The notes under the pieces are model-generated. The model made no database searches and was not told the origin of the DNA. It saw only the letters and a list, made by a program, of their open reading frames with translations. This document shows positions 50,868 to 60,812 of a stretch of 64,000 nucleotides of DNA, one piece after another. Position 1 is the first letter of the stretch. Every line of letters starts with the position of its first letter. The position numbers were made by a program, and so were the translations under genes. The DNA is from an uncultured Eubacteriales bacterium (GTDB taxonomy: Bacteria; Bacillota; Clostridia; Peptostreptococcales; Anaerovoracaceae), in assembly GCA_900542295.1 (NCBI GenBank), contig UQNJ01000007.1:46134-110133 (forward strand). The letters run 5' to 3'.

Positions 50868-51278
50868 ATGAAATTAGAAACGCAAATGCTTATTGCACGT
50901 AATCTTAGAACACTAAGAACAAGCAAATGCATAAGTCAGGCATATTTTGCCAAAGAACTTGGGGTCAGTCGTTCGACTTATGTAAGTTATGAGATGGGAA
51001 CCAGAGTTCCGGATGCAGAAGTATTATTCAGTATAGCGCAGTTTTTTGGTCTGAATATGAATGTTCTTTTTGAAAGCAACCAATATAATTTTCTAAGCCA
51101 TTTAGAAAACTGCGACATTTATGACAAGGAACTGTTAAAACTTTTGGAAAACTATCGAACCTTGTCTTCTTTTGCCAAGGGTATGCTGCTTGAGCGTTCT
51201 GTGGCTTTAGTAGAATGGGATAAACTTATAGAAGCAAACAAAGCTACTGCTGCAAATCTCCTTAAAGAAAGTAAATAA
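50868..51278 (+). CDS. XRE-family regulator
   Basis: 136 residues. The N-terminal helix-turn-helix (ISQAYFAKELGVSRSTYVSY near residue 24) has the motif of phage-repressor-like XRE proteins. The rest is helical with no recognised domain. The ATG at 50868 is preceded by GAGG at a short distance. It belongs to the accessory stretch 48.4-51.3 kb, which is richer in A/T than its surroundings by eye. Confidence 0.82.
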   Translation: MKLETQMLIARNLRTLRTSKCISQAYFAKELGVSRSTYVSYEMGTRVPDAEVLFSIAQFFGLNMNVLFESNQYNFLSHLENCDIYDKELLKLLENYRTLSSFAKGMLLERSVALVEWDKLIEANKATAANLLKESK

Positions 51279-51292
51279 GGCAATTTATAAAG

Positions 51293-51327
51293 AAAACGCT
51301 TTCGCACTTCATATGCGAAAGCGTTTT
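51293..51327. terminator. Bidirectional terminator between xre and clc
   Basis: A perfect 14-bp stem AAAACGCTTTCGCA / TGCGAAAGCGTTTT. Confidence 0.9.
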
Positions 51328-51329
51328 AT

Positions 51330-52916
51330 CTATATTCTATACATGGTTCTGCACTTCTTGTCCAGTTCTTCCTGAACTTCCATAACAAGTCCCTCATTAC
51401 AAAGAACTATCAGCTTATCGCCTGCCTGTATAACAGTACTCCCTCCCGGAACTATCTCATGGCGGTCCCTCATTATAGAAACCACCAGACATCCCAGCGG
51501 AAGATCTATATCAGAAAGAGGAGAACCGTCCATAATGGAACCATGGTAAACCTCACTTTCTATAAGTATTTTGTTTCTCCTGTGAGTATTTTTTACCTTT
51601 CCTCCTGCAATCAGTCTTTCGGTAAGCTGCTCATAAATAGGTCCGCCTTTCAGCACCTCTGCAGTCATATAAGCCACCAAAGATACCATAGAAAGAGCGA
51701 GTAGATTTGAAAATGTTCCAGTCATCTCGCTTATAAGAATTATCCCTGTAATCGGAGCCCTTACTATAGCGCTGAAATATCCTGCCATACCAAGTATTAC
51801 AAAATACTGCGTATAAGCTGTCTCATATCCGATAAGCGGGCTGAAAATCTCTGTGAACAACCCTCCTGACAGTGCTCCCAGAACCAAGAGAGGAAGAAAT
51901 GTTCCTCCGGGAAGACCCGTTCCGAAGCTGAGCGCCGAAGACACATATTTTACCATAAGTAAAATCACCAGAGTCTTTACACCAAAAATGCCCTCACCTG
52001 TAGGTCCTATCAGTTTTGAACCGCTTCCAAGAGCTTCAGGCAAAGAAACCGCCAATATTATAACCATAACAAAAGGCAATACAATACGTGCGAAAATCGG
52101 ATTCAGCTTTGAAAACATATCTTGAACAAAAAAAGTAGTCTTGTTATAAAATACACCAAAGGCTCCAAGTACCAATCCAAGTATCGCTACCATCCATATC
52201 CTGTCAAGCGGCATCCCGTTTGTTACGGTAAAACTGAATACCGGTTTAAGTCCGAAGATATAAGATGATATGCAGTCAGCCGTTATCGCTGCTGCCATAG
52301 TGCACAAAAGAACTTCTTTTGAAAAATTTTTATGAAGTTCTTCGAGCGTAAAGACCACTCCGGCAAGAGGCGCTCCAAAAGCTGCCGCAAGACCAGCTCC
52401 GCTTCCGCATGTAAGAAGCAGCTTTTCCTCAGTCTTAAGCCTCTGATTGATTCTTGAAAACCCTTTGCCTGTCATAGCTCCAAGCTGAACGCTCGGTCCC
52501 TCGCTTCCAAGGGACAGACCACTTGCAACAGTCAAAATTCCACCTGCAAACTTTCCTATTATAACTTGTATCCATTTGGCATTAAGTTTTCCCTTAAGCT
52601 CTGCTTCAACCTGCGGTATACCGCTGCCTCCGCTTATGGGTTCTCTTTTGGTTATGGCAGCAGCAACTGTCAGCATAAATAAAAGAAGACCTACCGCAAA
52701 CAAGGCAACAAGTATCTTTTGGTGTGCTGCCTCTACAAGAATATCTCTCATATTTTCGGATTTGATAAATGCAAACCGAAACATCGAGACTATCAGTCCC
52801 ACCAGGAATCCTACGCCTATACCTTCAAGTATCAATATGTATTGAAATTTTTCTTTTCGCTGAATGTTTTCTTTGCTAAGACTCATTCTGCGTCTTTTTA
52901 CTATTTTTTTAGCCAT
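51330..52916 (-). CDS. ClC-family chloride channel/antiporter with TrkA-C domain
   Basis: 528 residues. The ClC core has the anion-filter motifs GSEGPSVQLG near residue 138 and FGTGLPGGTFLPLLVLGALSG near 335, with the gating glutamate in GSEGP. About 12 membrane segments. Residues about 445-520 form a cytosolic TrkA-C domain (ADGSPL-like MDGSPLSDIDL; PGGSTVIQAGDKLIV). Probably exchanges Cl- or F- for protons. It lies 8 bp after DUF1846 and may be co-transcribed. Confidence 0.92.
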   Translation of the reverse strand: MAKKIVKRRRMSLSKENIQRKEKFQYILILEGIGVGFLVGLIVSMFRFAFIKSENMRDILVEAAHQKILVALFAVGLLLFMLTVAAAITKREPISGGSGIPQVEAELKGKLNAKWIQVIIGKFAGGILTVASGLSLGSEGPSVQLGAMTGKGFSRINQRLKTEEKLLLTCGSGAGLAAAFGAPLAGVVFTLEELHKNFSKEVLLCTMAAAITADCISSYIFGLKPVFSFTVTNGMPLDRIWMVAILGLVLGAFGVFYNKTTFFVQDMFSKLNPIFARIVLPFVMVIILAVSLPEALGSGSKLIGPTGEGIFGVKTLVILLMVKYVSSALSFGTGLPGGTFLPLLVLGALSGGLFTEIFSPLIGYETAYTQYFVILGMAGYFSAIVRAPITGIILISEMTGTFSNLLALSMVSLVAYMTAEVLKGGPIYEQLTERLIAGGKVKNTHRRNKILIESEVYHGSIMDGSPLSDIDLPLGCLVVSIMRDRHEIVPGGSTVIQAGDKLIVLCNEGLVMEVQEELDKKCRTMYRI

Positions 52917-52924
52917 ATCTTAAA

Positions 52925-54433
52925 TTAAGCAAAATAAAGGTTTGTTGTAACATATTCAGGATCACAGGTAACATCTATACCCATGCTACGCAGAGTCTGT
53001 TCATCTCTGTCGCTAAGTATTGCTGTGCAGTGAGCCTTACATCCGCTGAGACTCTCTAACTCCTTAGACGCAAGCTGTGCACATATATTATTCTCCGCAG
53101 AAATTGACAGCGCCGTTAAAATTTCTTCAACATTAAGGCTTGTCCTGTCATGCTTCAATATATTAGTCTTCAAATCCTGTATGTCTCTGAAAACATTAGG
53201 AGATATAACATACTTTTCATCATCTATTCCTGCAATGTTCTTTACTGCGTTAAGAATTGCCGCCGCTGCTGCAACCATTCTCCTGCTGCTTCTGCCTGTT
53301 ACCATGGTTCCGTCAGGCATTTCTATCGCCATAACCACAACATTTGCATATCTGTCACATCTTCTTTTTATCTCTGCATATTCTCTTGCGGCATTTACTA
53401 CAGCTCTGTCCTCTTCCTTTGCATTTACCTCTTTCATCAAAAGCTCAGACCTTTCAAGAGAATCTGCTGTTATCTTGCCTTTTTTGTAATCACATTTTGC
53501 TATTATGAATCTTCTTATTATTTCTTGAACAGCCGCCTCTTTTACAGCTTCATCATCATATATGCAAAAACCTGCCATATTAACACCCATGTCTGTCGGT
53601 GATTGGTATTCGGCTTCTCCTGTTATTTTCTCTATGATTCGCTTTACAACCGGAAAAACTTCCACATCTCTGTTGTAGTTTACAGCCATTTCACCGTGCG
53701 CCTCCAGGTGATAGGAATCTATCATGTTTACATCCTTTAAGTCAGCAGTTGCTGCTTCATACGCTATATTCACAGGGTGTTTCAGCGGAAGATTCCAGAT
53801 GGGGAATGTCTCAAACTTGGCATATCTTACCTTTATTCCCCTCTTATACTCATGATAAAGCTGAGAAAGACAAGTTGCCAGCTTGCCGCTTCCTCCTCCC
53901 GGACCTGTAACTACAGCTAACGGCTTTGTAACCTCTATATAAGGATTGGCTCCGTATCCTTCTTCGCTTACTATCGTCTCCACATCAGTGGGATAACCTT
54001 TTGTGTAAAGATGCTTATATGTCCTGATTCCTCTTCTTTCGAGACGATTTATAAATTTATTTACGGCAGGAACATCTTCATATCGTGTTACAACTACGCT
54101 GTTGATTGCAAGCTGATGCTTTCTGAATATATCTATAAGTCTCAAAACCTCCAAGTCGTATGTTATTCCAAAGTCCTGGCGTGTTTTGCTGTTTATTATA
54201 TCTCCTGAATAAATGCAGATAATAATTTCAGTCTGATCTTTCATTTTTTCCAAAAGCTTTATTTTCGCATTTTCGTCGAAGCCCGGCAGTACCCTCATTG
54301 CATGTTTATCGTGAACCAGCTTTCCGCCAAATTCAAGATAAAGTCTCTCGCTTTTGCCTTGATTGATTCTTTCAAGGATGTGCTTTGACTGTTCTTCAAT
54401 GTACTTTTCCGAATCGAAACCCTTTCTCTGCAT
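52925..54433 (-). CDS. DUF1846 (UPF0371) protein
   Basis: 502 residues, full-length for this conserved family of unknown function. N-terminal MQRKGFDSEKYIEEQSKHIL and the glycine-rich VVTGPGGGSGKLATCLSQLY near residue 178 resemble a nucleotide-binding loop. GYPTDVETIVSEEGYGANPY is strongly conserved in the family. Cytosolic; no signal peptide or membrane helix. Structural relatives suggest a phosphate- or nucleotide-dependent enzyme, but no reaction is established. Confidence 0.9.
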   Translation of the reverse strand: MQRKGFDSEKYIEEQSKHILERINQGKSERLYLEFGGKLVHDKHAMRVLPGFDENAKIKLLEKMKDQTEIIICIYSGDIINSKTRQDFGITYDLEVLRLIDIFRKHQLAINSVVVTRYEDVPAVNKFINRLERRGIRTYKHLYTKGYPTDVETIVSEEGYGANPYIEVTKPLAVVTGPGGGSGKLATCLSQLYHEYKRGIKVRYAKFETFPIWNLPLKHPVNIAYEAATADLKDVNMIDSYHLEAHGEMAVNYNRDVEVFPVVKRIIEKITGEAEYQSPTDMGVNMAGFCIYDDEAVKEAAVQEIIRRFIIAKCDYKKGKITADSLERSELLMKEVNAKEEDRAVVNAAREYAEIKRRCDRYANVVVMAIEMPDGTMVTGRSSRRMVAAAAAILNAVKNIAGIDDEKYVISPNVFRDIQDLKTNILKHDRTSLNVEEILTALSISAENNICAQLASKELESLSGCKAHCTAILSDRDEQTLRSMGIDVTCDPEYVTTNLYFA

Positions 54434-54493
54434 AATTATCCCTCTTTTCTGTCTTTTATATTAAATATGAATTATCACTTACTGTTATCTGCT

Positions 54494-54919
54494 TTACATG
54501 ATTTCTATAGTGATTTTATTTCTTCCTTCTGCAAGACCCTCCATGCTTATTTGATATTCAACATTTATGCATCCCTTGCCGTTCTCTGTATCCAGCTCGT
54601 TTTTTACATAATCAGTCAGTACTTCTATACCCATCGCCCCATAAGGAGTATCATACACACTGCTGAATCTTTTACCCTCTTCAAAGTAAAGCACCGTACC
54701 CATTCCTTCTGCACCTGTTCTTTTCATCTTTAGGGAAGATTCATCCACCCTTATTGTAGTGGTGCATCCTGACATACCGGATACTTCACTTTCATCATAA
54801 ATTATAAAAGCAGTCTTACCTCTTACATAAAACCTGCCATCTGTTATAAATTCCATTTGTTCTTCCTCTATGCCGTCATAACTTTGTTTACCTGTTATTT
54901 TCAGCGTTATATCTTTCAT
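54494..54919 (-). CDS. DUF1934 (YwiB-like) beta-barrel protein
   Basis: 141 residues resembling the DUF1934 calycin-like family (QMEFITDGRFYVRGKTAFIIYDE; YDTPYGAMGIEVLTD). Function unknown. Its ATG lies 32 bp inside the end of ddl in another frame, with AGGAG directly before it, so it is coupled to ddl. Confidence 0.8.
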   Translation of the reverse strand: MKDITLKITGKQSYDGIEEEQMEFITDGRFYVRGKTAFIIYDESEVSGMSGCTTTIRVDESSLKMKRTGAEGMGTVLYFEEGKRFSSVYDTPYGAMGIEVLTDYVKNELDTENGKGCINVEYQISMEGLAEGRNKITIEIM

Positions 54920-55934
54920 CTCCTGCTTCTATAATCCTTTCTGTTATTTCGGGAAAATCTCTTCCGCAAGCTTTCCATAAAAGAGGAAACATACTCTTGT
55001 CCGTAAATCCCGGTATTGTATTTATTTCGTTTATATATATCTTTCCTGTATTTCTGTCCTTAAAAAAATCTACCCTTGCGAAACCGCTGCAGCAGACTGT
55101 TTTATATGCTTCCACTGCCATCCGTGTTATTTCAATACGATCCTCTTCTTTCAGATCTGCCGGTATTAAAAGCTTAGTCTCGCCTTTTGGGCACAAATAT
55201 TTTGTTTCGTAATCGTAAAAATCTCCAGAATGTATAATCTCACCTATTTCGCTAACCTCGGGACAGTTATTTCCCATAACTCCTATTTCCAGTTCTCTGC
55301 AAGGTACATATTCTTCTATTATTATACGCCTGTCATAATGAGAAGCTATTTTTATGGCATCAATCAGGCTTTTTCTGTCTGTCGCTTTATTTATGCCCAC
55401 ACTGGACCCCATATTTACAGGCTTTATAAAGCACGGAAACCCAATGATTTTTTCTATAAGGTCAAGATTCAAAGCTCCCTCTTCGCATTTTAAGATATCA
55501 TATGCATTAATGCATATATCTTTGCATACGGGTATTCTTCGTTGTCTCATTATATCTTTAAAAATCTTTTTATCCATACACAGTGCCGATGCTAATACAC
55601 CACAACCGCCGTAAGGCATCCCGATAGTTTCCATAAAGCCCTGTATGCATCCGTCTTCACCATATGGTCCATGAAGCACAGGCAGAGCAAAATCTATTAT
55701 ATCATGCAGCTTGCTTATATTTATTGATACGGCATCTTTTTCCCAGCTTCCATTTTCAATGTTGGCAATATCGCCGTTAAACAGCTTCCATTCTCCTTTT
55801 TTTGTAATGCCTATGTATTTAAGTACAAATTTATCCGAATTCAGATTTCTTATAACTGCTGCTGCCGATTTAAGAGAAACCTGATGTTCTTCAGAGCGAC
55901 CTCCGAAGATTATACCGATTCTTTTTTTGTACAC
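54888..55934 (-). CDS. ddl: D-alanine--D-alanine ligase
   Basis: ATP-grasp ligase that makes D-Ala-D-Ala for peptidoglycan. 348 residues. N-terminal IIFGGRSEEHQVSLKSA, HGPYGEDGCIQG near residue 90, IKPVNMGSSVGINKA near 175, and the metal-binding INEINTIPGFTDKSMFP near 306. The residue after the Y-loop glycine-rich segment gives no clear sign of D-Ala-D-Lac specificity. It works with alanine racemase (alr, 1357). Confidence 0.95.
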   Translation of the reverse strand: MYKKRIGIIFGGRSEEHQVSLKSAAAVIRNLNSDKFVLKYIGITKKGEWKLFNGDIANIENGSWEKDAVSINISKLHDIIDFALPVLHGPYGEDGCIQGFMETIGMPYGGCGVLASALCMDKKIFKDIMRQRRIPVCKDICINAYDILKCEEGALNLDLIEKIIGFPCFIKPVNMGSSVGINKATDRKSLIDAIKIASHYDRRIIIEEYVPCRELEIGVMGNNCPEVSEIGEIIHSGDFYDYETKYLCPKGETKLLIPADLKEEDRIEITRMAVEAYKTVCCSGFARVDFFKDRNTGKIYINEINTIPGFTDKSMFPLLWKACGRDFPEITERIIEAGDERYNAENNR

Positions 55935-55954
55935 TTTATAAGCCTCCGGTTTTA

Positions 55955-56875
55955 TTATCTGATACTTGCCAGAATTTTCTCCAGATGAGCTTTGTCGAAT
56001 TTGTATTTTTCAAGGCAGAACTGGCAAACAAGCTCTGCTTCTCCGTCTTCTTCTATTATTTCTTTAAGATCCTTTTCTCCTATAGTCATCAAAACCTTTT
56101 CGAGACGTTCGAACGAACAGTCGCAGTTCCAGTCCATATTTCTTATTTCAAGTTCTTCAACTGCAAATTCCTCGGGAATACCTTCAAAAATTTCTTTAAG
56201 CAAATATCTCAGCCTTACATCCGGTTCTTTTTTATCAATTCGGTCTATCAAGGCAGTGATAGGCTTCATTTGTGCTATTATTTTTTCCAAAGCACTTACG
56301 GCGTCTTCCGAGGCATCAGGAAGCAACTGGATTATAAGCCCTCCGGCACAACCCACCGAATAGTCTCGTTCTATCTTTACACCAAGGGAAATCGCTGTAT
56401 TCTGCTGCTCCGATATATAATAGTACGAAGCTAAATCTTCTGCAATTTCACCGGATATAAGTTCCGTAGTCCCCACATAAGGCTCCTTGAGACCTAAATC
56501 TTTAACCACGGTCAATTCGCCTCTTCCTACAGCTCCACCGACATCAAGCTTTCCGTTTTCTTTTAAAGGGAGCCCCACTGACGGATTTGATATATATCCT
56601 TTTATATTTCCTTGTCCGTCGGCAGTCGCAAGTATCTGCTTTGCCGGTCCGTCGCCTTTAAAAATAACTGTAAGTTTATCTTTTTTATTTTTGAGCATAA
56701 GTCCCATCAGTCCCGCTCCCGTCAATACCCTTCCGAGTGCGGCTGTCGCAAGCGGCGTGGTCTGATGTATATTTGCCGCCTCCTGAACCAGCTCGGTTGA
56801 AATTGTAAGATATACTCTAAAAGAACCGCTTTTGTCAATAGCTGTCAATACTTTATTCATATGTTGCTTCTCCAT
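55955..56875 (-). CDS. hslO: Hsp33 redox-regulated chaperone
   Basis: 306 residues. The C-terminal redox switch has all four zinc cysteines: CDC near residue 242 and CQFC near 273. On oxidation the zinc is lost and the protein becomes an ATP-independent holdase. The N-terminal domain shows the family start (FRVYLTISTELVQEAANIH) and GRVLTGAGLMGLM. It sits between ddl and the phosphoglucomutase gene, probably in one transcript. Confidence 0.95.
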   Translation of the reverse strand: MEKQHMNKVLTAIDKSGSFRVYLTISTELVQEAANIHQTTPLATAALGRVLTGAGLMGLMLKNKKDKLTVIFKGDGPAKQILATADGQGNIKGYISNPSVGLPLKENGKLDVGGAVGRGELTVVKDLGLKEPYVGTTELISGEIAEDLASYYYISEQQNTAISLGVKIERDYSVGCAGGLIIQLLPDASEDAVSALEKIIAQMKPITALIDRIDKKEPDVRLRYLLKEIFEGIPEEFAVEELEIRNMDWNCDCSFERLEKVLMTIGEKDLKEIIEEDGEAELVCQFCLEKYKFDKAHLEKILASIR

Positions 56876-56887
56876 TTTTGTGAAAAT

Positions 56888-58606
56888 CTATTTTGCTTCT
56901 TGATCAGCAAAGTTTTTAAGTTCATTAAGCATCGCTTCAAGATTAAATAGAGCTTCATCTCTTGTTTTCCCTTTTGCAAATGCATATATTTTAAGCTTAA
57001 GCTCAGTCCCCGACGGTCTTATTATAACCTGATGCCCTTCAGGCAAAATTGCTCTGAACATATCATCGCAGCAATGTGATGCATCTACCGTGAGAGGCTG
57101 TCCCAAAAGTTCTCTCAAATTTCCGGCAAATATGGACTCCATGATATTCACTATCTTTTCTCTGTCCTTTTCGGAATGGAATTCTATTGCTATAGCTTTA
57201 GATTCTGCATACCCATATTCTTCATAAAGATCTTCAAGTCTGTCATATAAGGTTTTCTTTGCAGCTTTGAGGTATGCGGCAATGGTACATATCATCTGTA
57301 CGGCCAAAATGCCGTCTTTATCTCTTGTATAATTTCCATAGAGATATCCCAGACTCTCTTCAAAAGCAAACAGAAAGTCGTCTTCCCTGCCTGCTTCCTT
57401 AAGCAATTCTATTTCCAAGGCAATGTTCTTAAAGCCTGTAGGAACATTTTTAAGACGAACTCTGTATTTTCTCGCAATGTCTTCTGCAAAAGGTGAAGAT
57501 ACAAAGCTTTTGTATACCATTTTCTGTCCTTGCATATTCTTGCCTGCTATGCGACGGGCATGGCAGCTGCACACATACTCTAACATAAGAATACCTGCAT
57601 GATCTCCTGTAAGCCTCGAGAACTTCCCGTCCTTGCGAGCCATAACTCCCATTCTGTCGCTGTCAGGATCGGTTGCAATAATTAAGTCTGTCTGATCATC
57701 TGCATATTTAAGAGCAGTTTCAAAGGTTGCCTCGTTTTCCGGATTAGGCTTCGGACATGTGGGAAAATTGCCGTCTCTTTCCATCTGCTCCGTCACTGTA
57801 ACAACATTGACTCCAAGGTGTTCAAGAACAGCCATTACATAGTCTCTGCCGCTGCCATTGAGAGGAGTATATACCACATTTACTTTTGAAAGAGAATTCT
57901 TTACCTCTTCTTTGTCGTCTGACCACGGCAAAAACTGTTTCTCCACTGCTTCAAGATAGGATTTTTTCACATCATCATGACATTCGCTTACAACCCCTGT
58001 TTTCCCGCTATCCGAAGTCTCAAAATACGGTCTTTTTTCTATATATGACTCTATAAGACGAGCCTTAAGCTCATCTATCTGATTGCCAAAATGGTCATAC
58101 ACCTTATAGCCGTTATACTCCTTAGGATTATGGCTGGCCGTTATCATGATTCCGCCGTCAGCTTTCATATATCTTATTGCAAACGAAACTACAGGAACCG
58201 GCGTAGGCTCCGGAAAAATCTTCACATCAATTCCACGGCTGCTCAAGACATCTGCCGCCGCATGTGCAAATTTTTTAGAATCAGTCCTTGTGTCATACCC
58301 TATTACGATTTTGGCTTTTTTGTGTTTTGACAGAAGATAGTCAGCGACTCCCATAGTTGCTCTTCGCACAACTATAATGTTCATTCTGTTTGTTCCAAAT
58401 CCCATTTTTCCCCTGAGGCCCGATGTCCCAAACGACATATTACGACAAAATCTGTCATAAATTTCTTCTTCATTGCCGGAAATTGCCTCTGCTTCTTCCC
58501 TTAAATCTTCCGGCAATATTTCTTTTGTCCATAATGAATATTGTTTTCTTGCTTTTTCCATAATATCTTTATCCGCATCTTTATATTTTTTATACAGATT
58601 TAACAA
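56888..58606 (-). CDS. Phosphoglucomutase/phosphomannomutase
   Basis: 572 residues, alpha-D-phosphohexomutase superfamily, PgcA type. Active-site phosphoserine loop GGIMITASHNPKEYNGYKVY near residue 135, metal-binding ATDPDSDRMGV near 313, sugar-binding FAFEESLGYLYG near 405 and phosphate loop IIRPSGTELKLKIY near 540. It interconverts hexose 1- and 6-phosphates for glycogen or wall sugars. The called start is a TTG without a clear ribosome site, so the true start may be a few codons later. Confidence 0.92.
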   Translation of the reverse strand: MLNLYKKYKDADKDIMEKARKQYSLWTKEILPEDLREEAEAISGNEEEIYDRFCRNMSFGTSGLRGKMGFGTNRMNIIVVRRATMGVADYLLSKHKKAKIVIGYDTRTDSKKFAHAAADVLSSRGIDVKIFPEPTPVPVVSFAIRYMKADGGIMITASHNPKEYNGYKVYDHFGNQIDELKARLIESYIEKRPYFETSDSGKTGVVSECHDDVKKSYLEAVEKQFLPWSDDKEEVKNSLSKVNVVYTPLNGSGRDYVMAVLEHLGVNVVTVTEQMERDGNFPTCPKPNPENEATFETALKYADDQTDLIIATDPDSDRMGVMARKDGKFSRLTGDHAGILMLEYVCSCHARRIAGKNMQGQKMVYKSFVSSPFAEDIARKYRVRLKNVPTGFKNIALEIELLKEAGREDDFLFAFEESLGYLYGNYTRDKDGILAVQMICTIAAYLKAAKKTLYDRLEDLYEEYGYAESKAIAIEFHSEKDREKIVNIMESIFAGNLRELLGQPLTVDASHCCDDMFRAILPEGHQVIIRPSGTELKLKIYAFAKGKTRDEALFNLEAMLNELKNFADQEAK

Positions 58607-58689
58607 CTTATTTTATCATACTTCCCATAATTTTTACACAGAAAATACACAATTCTTGAATATAATTTAGCCATAAGGAGGTCTTAAAG

Positions 58690-59898
58690 ATGGATGATTG
58701 GAACAAGTTTTCCGGAAACGAAGAAAAGTTCAGCGAAAACATAAATATAAACGGTGACGCATCATACAAAGCTCCCGTAGCAAAAAAAGAAAAGTTTGTG
58801 ACTAAAAAAGTATTCATTATAACACTTATAGCTGCAATTCTTTTCTCCGCAATTATCGGAGCCGGAGGATTTGCTCTGACGCAGTATCTATGGGGCAATT
58901 CTTCAAGCAAAAACTTAAATAGCAACAATTATAATTTGACTAAAGCTACAGGCAGTGACCTTTCAATGCAGGAAATCATAGCTAAAAATGAAAATTCTGC
59001 TGTTGCAATAACTACAGAATCTGTTTCCACAGATACATGGGCACGCCAGTATGTTACAGAAGGCGCCGGCAGCGGTATAGTCTACAGTGAAGACGGATAC
59101 ATCATCACAAACAATCATGTTATAGAAGGCGCAAGCACAATAAATGTTACATTTAACGACGGCAAAAGCTACGAGGCTTCTCTGGTGGCAGCAGACAGCC
59201 AGTCAGACATTGCTGTTCTCAAGATAGATGCAGACGGTCTTACTCCCGTATCATTCAATGATTCCGATTCACTGTCTGTAGGAGATTTAGCCGTAGTAAT
59301 CGGAAATCCTCTGGGAACACTTGCAGGAACTGCAACAGAAGGAATTGTGAGCGGACTTGAAAGAGAAATAACAATCGATGGCAAAAGCATGACCCTGATT
59401 CAGGTCAGCGCTTCCGTAAACCCGGGTAATTCCGGAGGGGGAGTATTTGATCAGCAAGGAAACCTTATCGGTCTTGTAGTTGCCAAGTCCTCAGGTTCCG
59501 ATGTTGAGGGATTAGGCTTTGCAATCCCGTCTAATACAGTTCAATCCGTAGTAAAGTCACTTATAGAAAACGGATATGTGGCAGGTCGTCCTGCTGCCGG
59601 AATAACTATAGTCGACCTTTCTTCTGTGACTGATGCTATGAAATACGGCGTTAAGCAGACAGGTGTATATATACAGGAAGTTACCGGCAAAAACGCCAAG
59701 GCGGCAGGTCTTGAAGCCGGAGACTTGGTCTATATGGTAGACGGAGAAAAAGTCACAAGCTCTGACATGCTTGTGAGAACTATCCAGAAACATCAGGTCG
59801 GAGACAAGGTGAAGCTTACTGTAGTAAGGGGCGATGAAATGAAAGATATAGAACTTACTTTAGAAGAGTCAGTTCAAAACAAAACACAAGACAACTAA
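58690..59898 (+). CDS. HtrA/DegP-type membrane serine protease
   Basis: 402 residues. A cytosolic N-tail, one membrane helix at about 41-66, an S1C protease domain and one PDZ domain (about 300-390). The catalytic triad is H143 (TNNHVIEG), D173 (QSDIAVLKI) and S248 (NPGNSGGGVF). It degrades or refolds misfolded exported proteins. The ribosome site is AAGGAGG and a TATAAT lies at 58661-58666. Divergent from the phosphoglucomutase gene. Confidence 0.95.
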   Translation: MDDWNKFSGNEEKFSENININGDASYKAPVAKKEKFVTKKVFIITLIAAILFSAIIGAGGFALTQYLWGNSSSKNLNSNNYNLTKATGSDLSMQEIIAKNENSAVAITTESVSTDTWARQYVTEGAGSGIVYSEDGYIITNNHVIEGASTINVTFNDGKSYEASLVAADSQSDIAVLKIDADGLTPVSFNDSDSLSVGDLAVVIGNPLGTLAGTATEGIVSGLEREITIDGKSMTLIQVSASVNPGNSGGGVFDQQGNLIGLVVAKSSGSDVEGLGFAIPSNTVQSVVKSLIENGYVAGRPAAGITIVDLSSVTDAMKYGVKQTGVYIQEVTGKNAKAAGLEAGDLVYMVDGEKVTSSDMLVRTIQKHQVGDKVKLTVVRGDEMKDIELTLEESVQNKTQDN

Positions 59899-59919
59899 TT
59901 CCTTTCTAAATATACCTAT

Positions 59920-59960
59920 AAAAGAAAACCCGGATTGTATGCGTGTCCGGGTTTTCTTTT
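59920..59960. terminator. Bidirectional terminator between htrA and plsC
   Basis: AAAAGAAAACCCGGA / TCCGGGTTTTCTTTT, 15-bp stem with an 11-base loop. Confidence 0.9.
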
Positions 59961-59968
59961 ATATAGTT

Positions 59969-60697
59969 CTATTCCATTTCAAGTCCTTTTCTAACTATTT
60001 CCTCAACTCTGTCACTAAGTTCGCTCAATTCTTTCCTGTCAAGAAGGGAAGTGTCTATCGGTTCATGTACTATAAAATCAACCGTCTGTCCTTTCTGTAT
60101 GCGTCCGGTTTCTTCAAACACCTTAAAACTGTTTCTTATGGTAACAGGTACTACTGTAGCTTTTACTTTAGTTGCAAGTTTGAGACTTCCCTGCTTAAAC
60201 GATGCCATTTTATTGCTTCTGCTTCTTGTCCCCTCAGGGAATATGACAAGCGAATAACCGTCGCTTATCTTCTGAGCCCCTTTCTTTATGGTCGCAAGCG
60301 ATGCTCTTGCATCTCCCCTTTTTATAAACAGGCTTTCTATGCGCAAAATCCAGTCAGCAAACACAGGAATTTTTGTCAGCTCTTCCTTTGCTATGAATCC
60401 TATCTGATGCTTAGGCACATTTAAAAACATCAATATGTCTGTATACGACTGGTGATTTGAAACATATACAACCGGTCCGCTTTCAGGCAGGTTCTCCGGA
60501 TTTATTACGTTTATTGTAAGATTCAAGTAATTTACAACTTTATCAGACCATAATATGCATACATCATGTATTTCTTTAATTTCTTCCTTTGTGTTTCCTT
60601 CTGCTTTCAGAGCATCTATCCTTTTCTTTTGTTCTTTGAGAGCAAGTATGGTTTTCGTCAAATAAGCAAAAGTTCCTATATTTCCGAATATCTTCAC
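59969..60697 (-). CDS. plsC: 1-acyl-sn-glycerol-3-phosphate acyltransferase
   Basis: Makes phosphatidic acid from lysophosphatidic acid at the membrane. 242 residues. Acyltransferase motifs are NHQSYTD (HX4D) near residue 80, IESLFIKRGDA near 120 and VIFPEGTRSRSNKMA near 153. The start is GTG, preceded by GGAGG. It diverges from the PAP2 gene, which may act on the same lipid. Confidence 0.94.
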   Translation of the reverse strand: MKIFGNIGTFAYLTKTILALKEQKKRIDALKAEGNTKEEIKEIHDVCILWSDKVVNYLNLTINVINPENLPESGPVVYVSNHQSYTDILMFLNVPKHQIGFIAKEELTKIPVFADWILRIESLFIKRGDARASLATIKKGAQKISDGYSLVIFPEGTRSRSNKMASFKQGSLKLATKVKATVVPVTIRNSFKVFEETGRIQKGQTVDFIVHEPIDTSLLDRKELSELSDRVEEIVRKGLEME

Positions 60698-60812
60698 GGT
60701 TTTTCCTCCATAATCTTCATATATACATGTTTATTGTAGCACATTTTGCGTGTCTTTTCATCTCAAAAAGTGTATAATCATTTTAATAAGACATAAGCAA
60801 TAAGGAGTTTTT

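Noticed and set aside
48429..51278. Prophage or integrative element
   Set aside because: Two XRE genes alone suggest it, but no integrase, structural gene, attachment repeats or tRNA target is visible.
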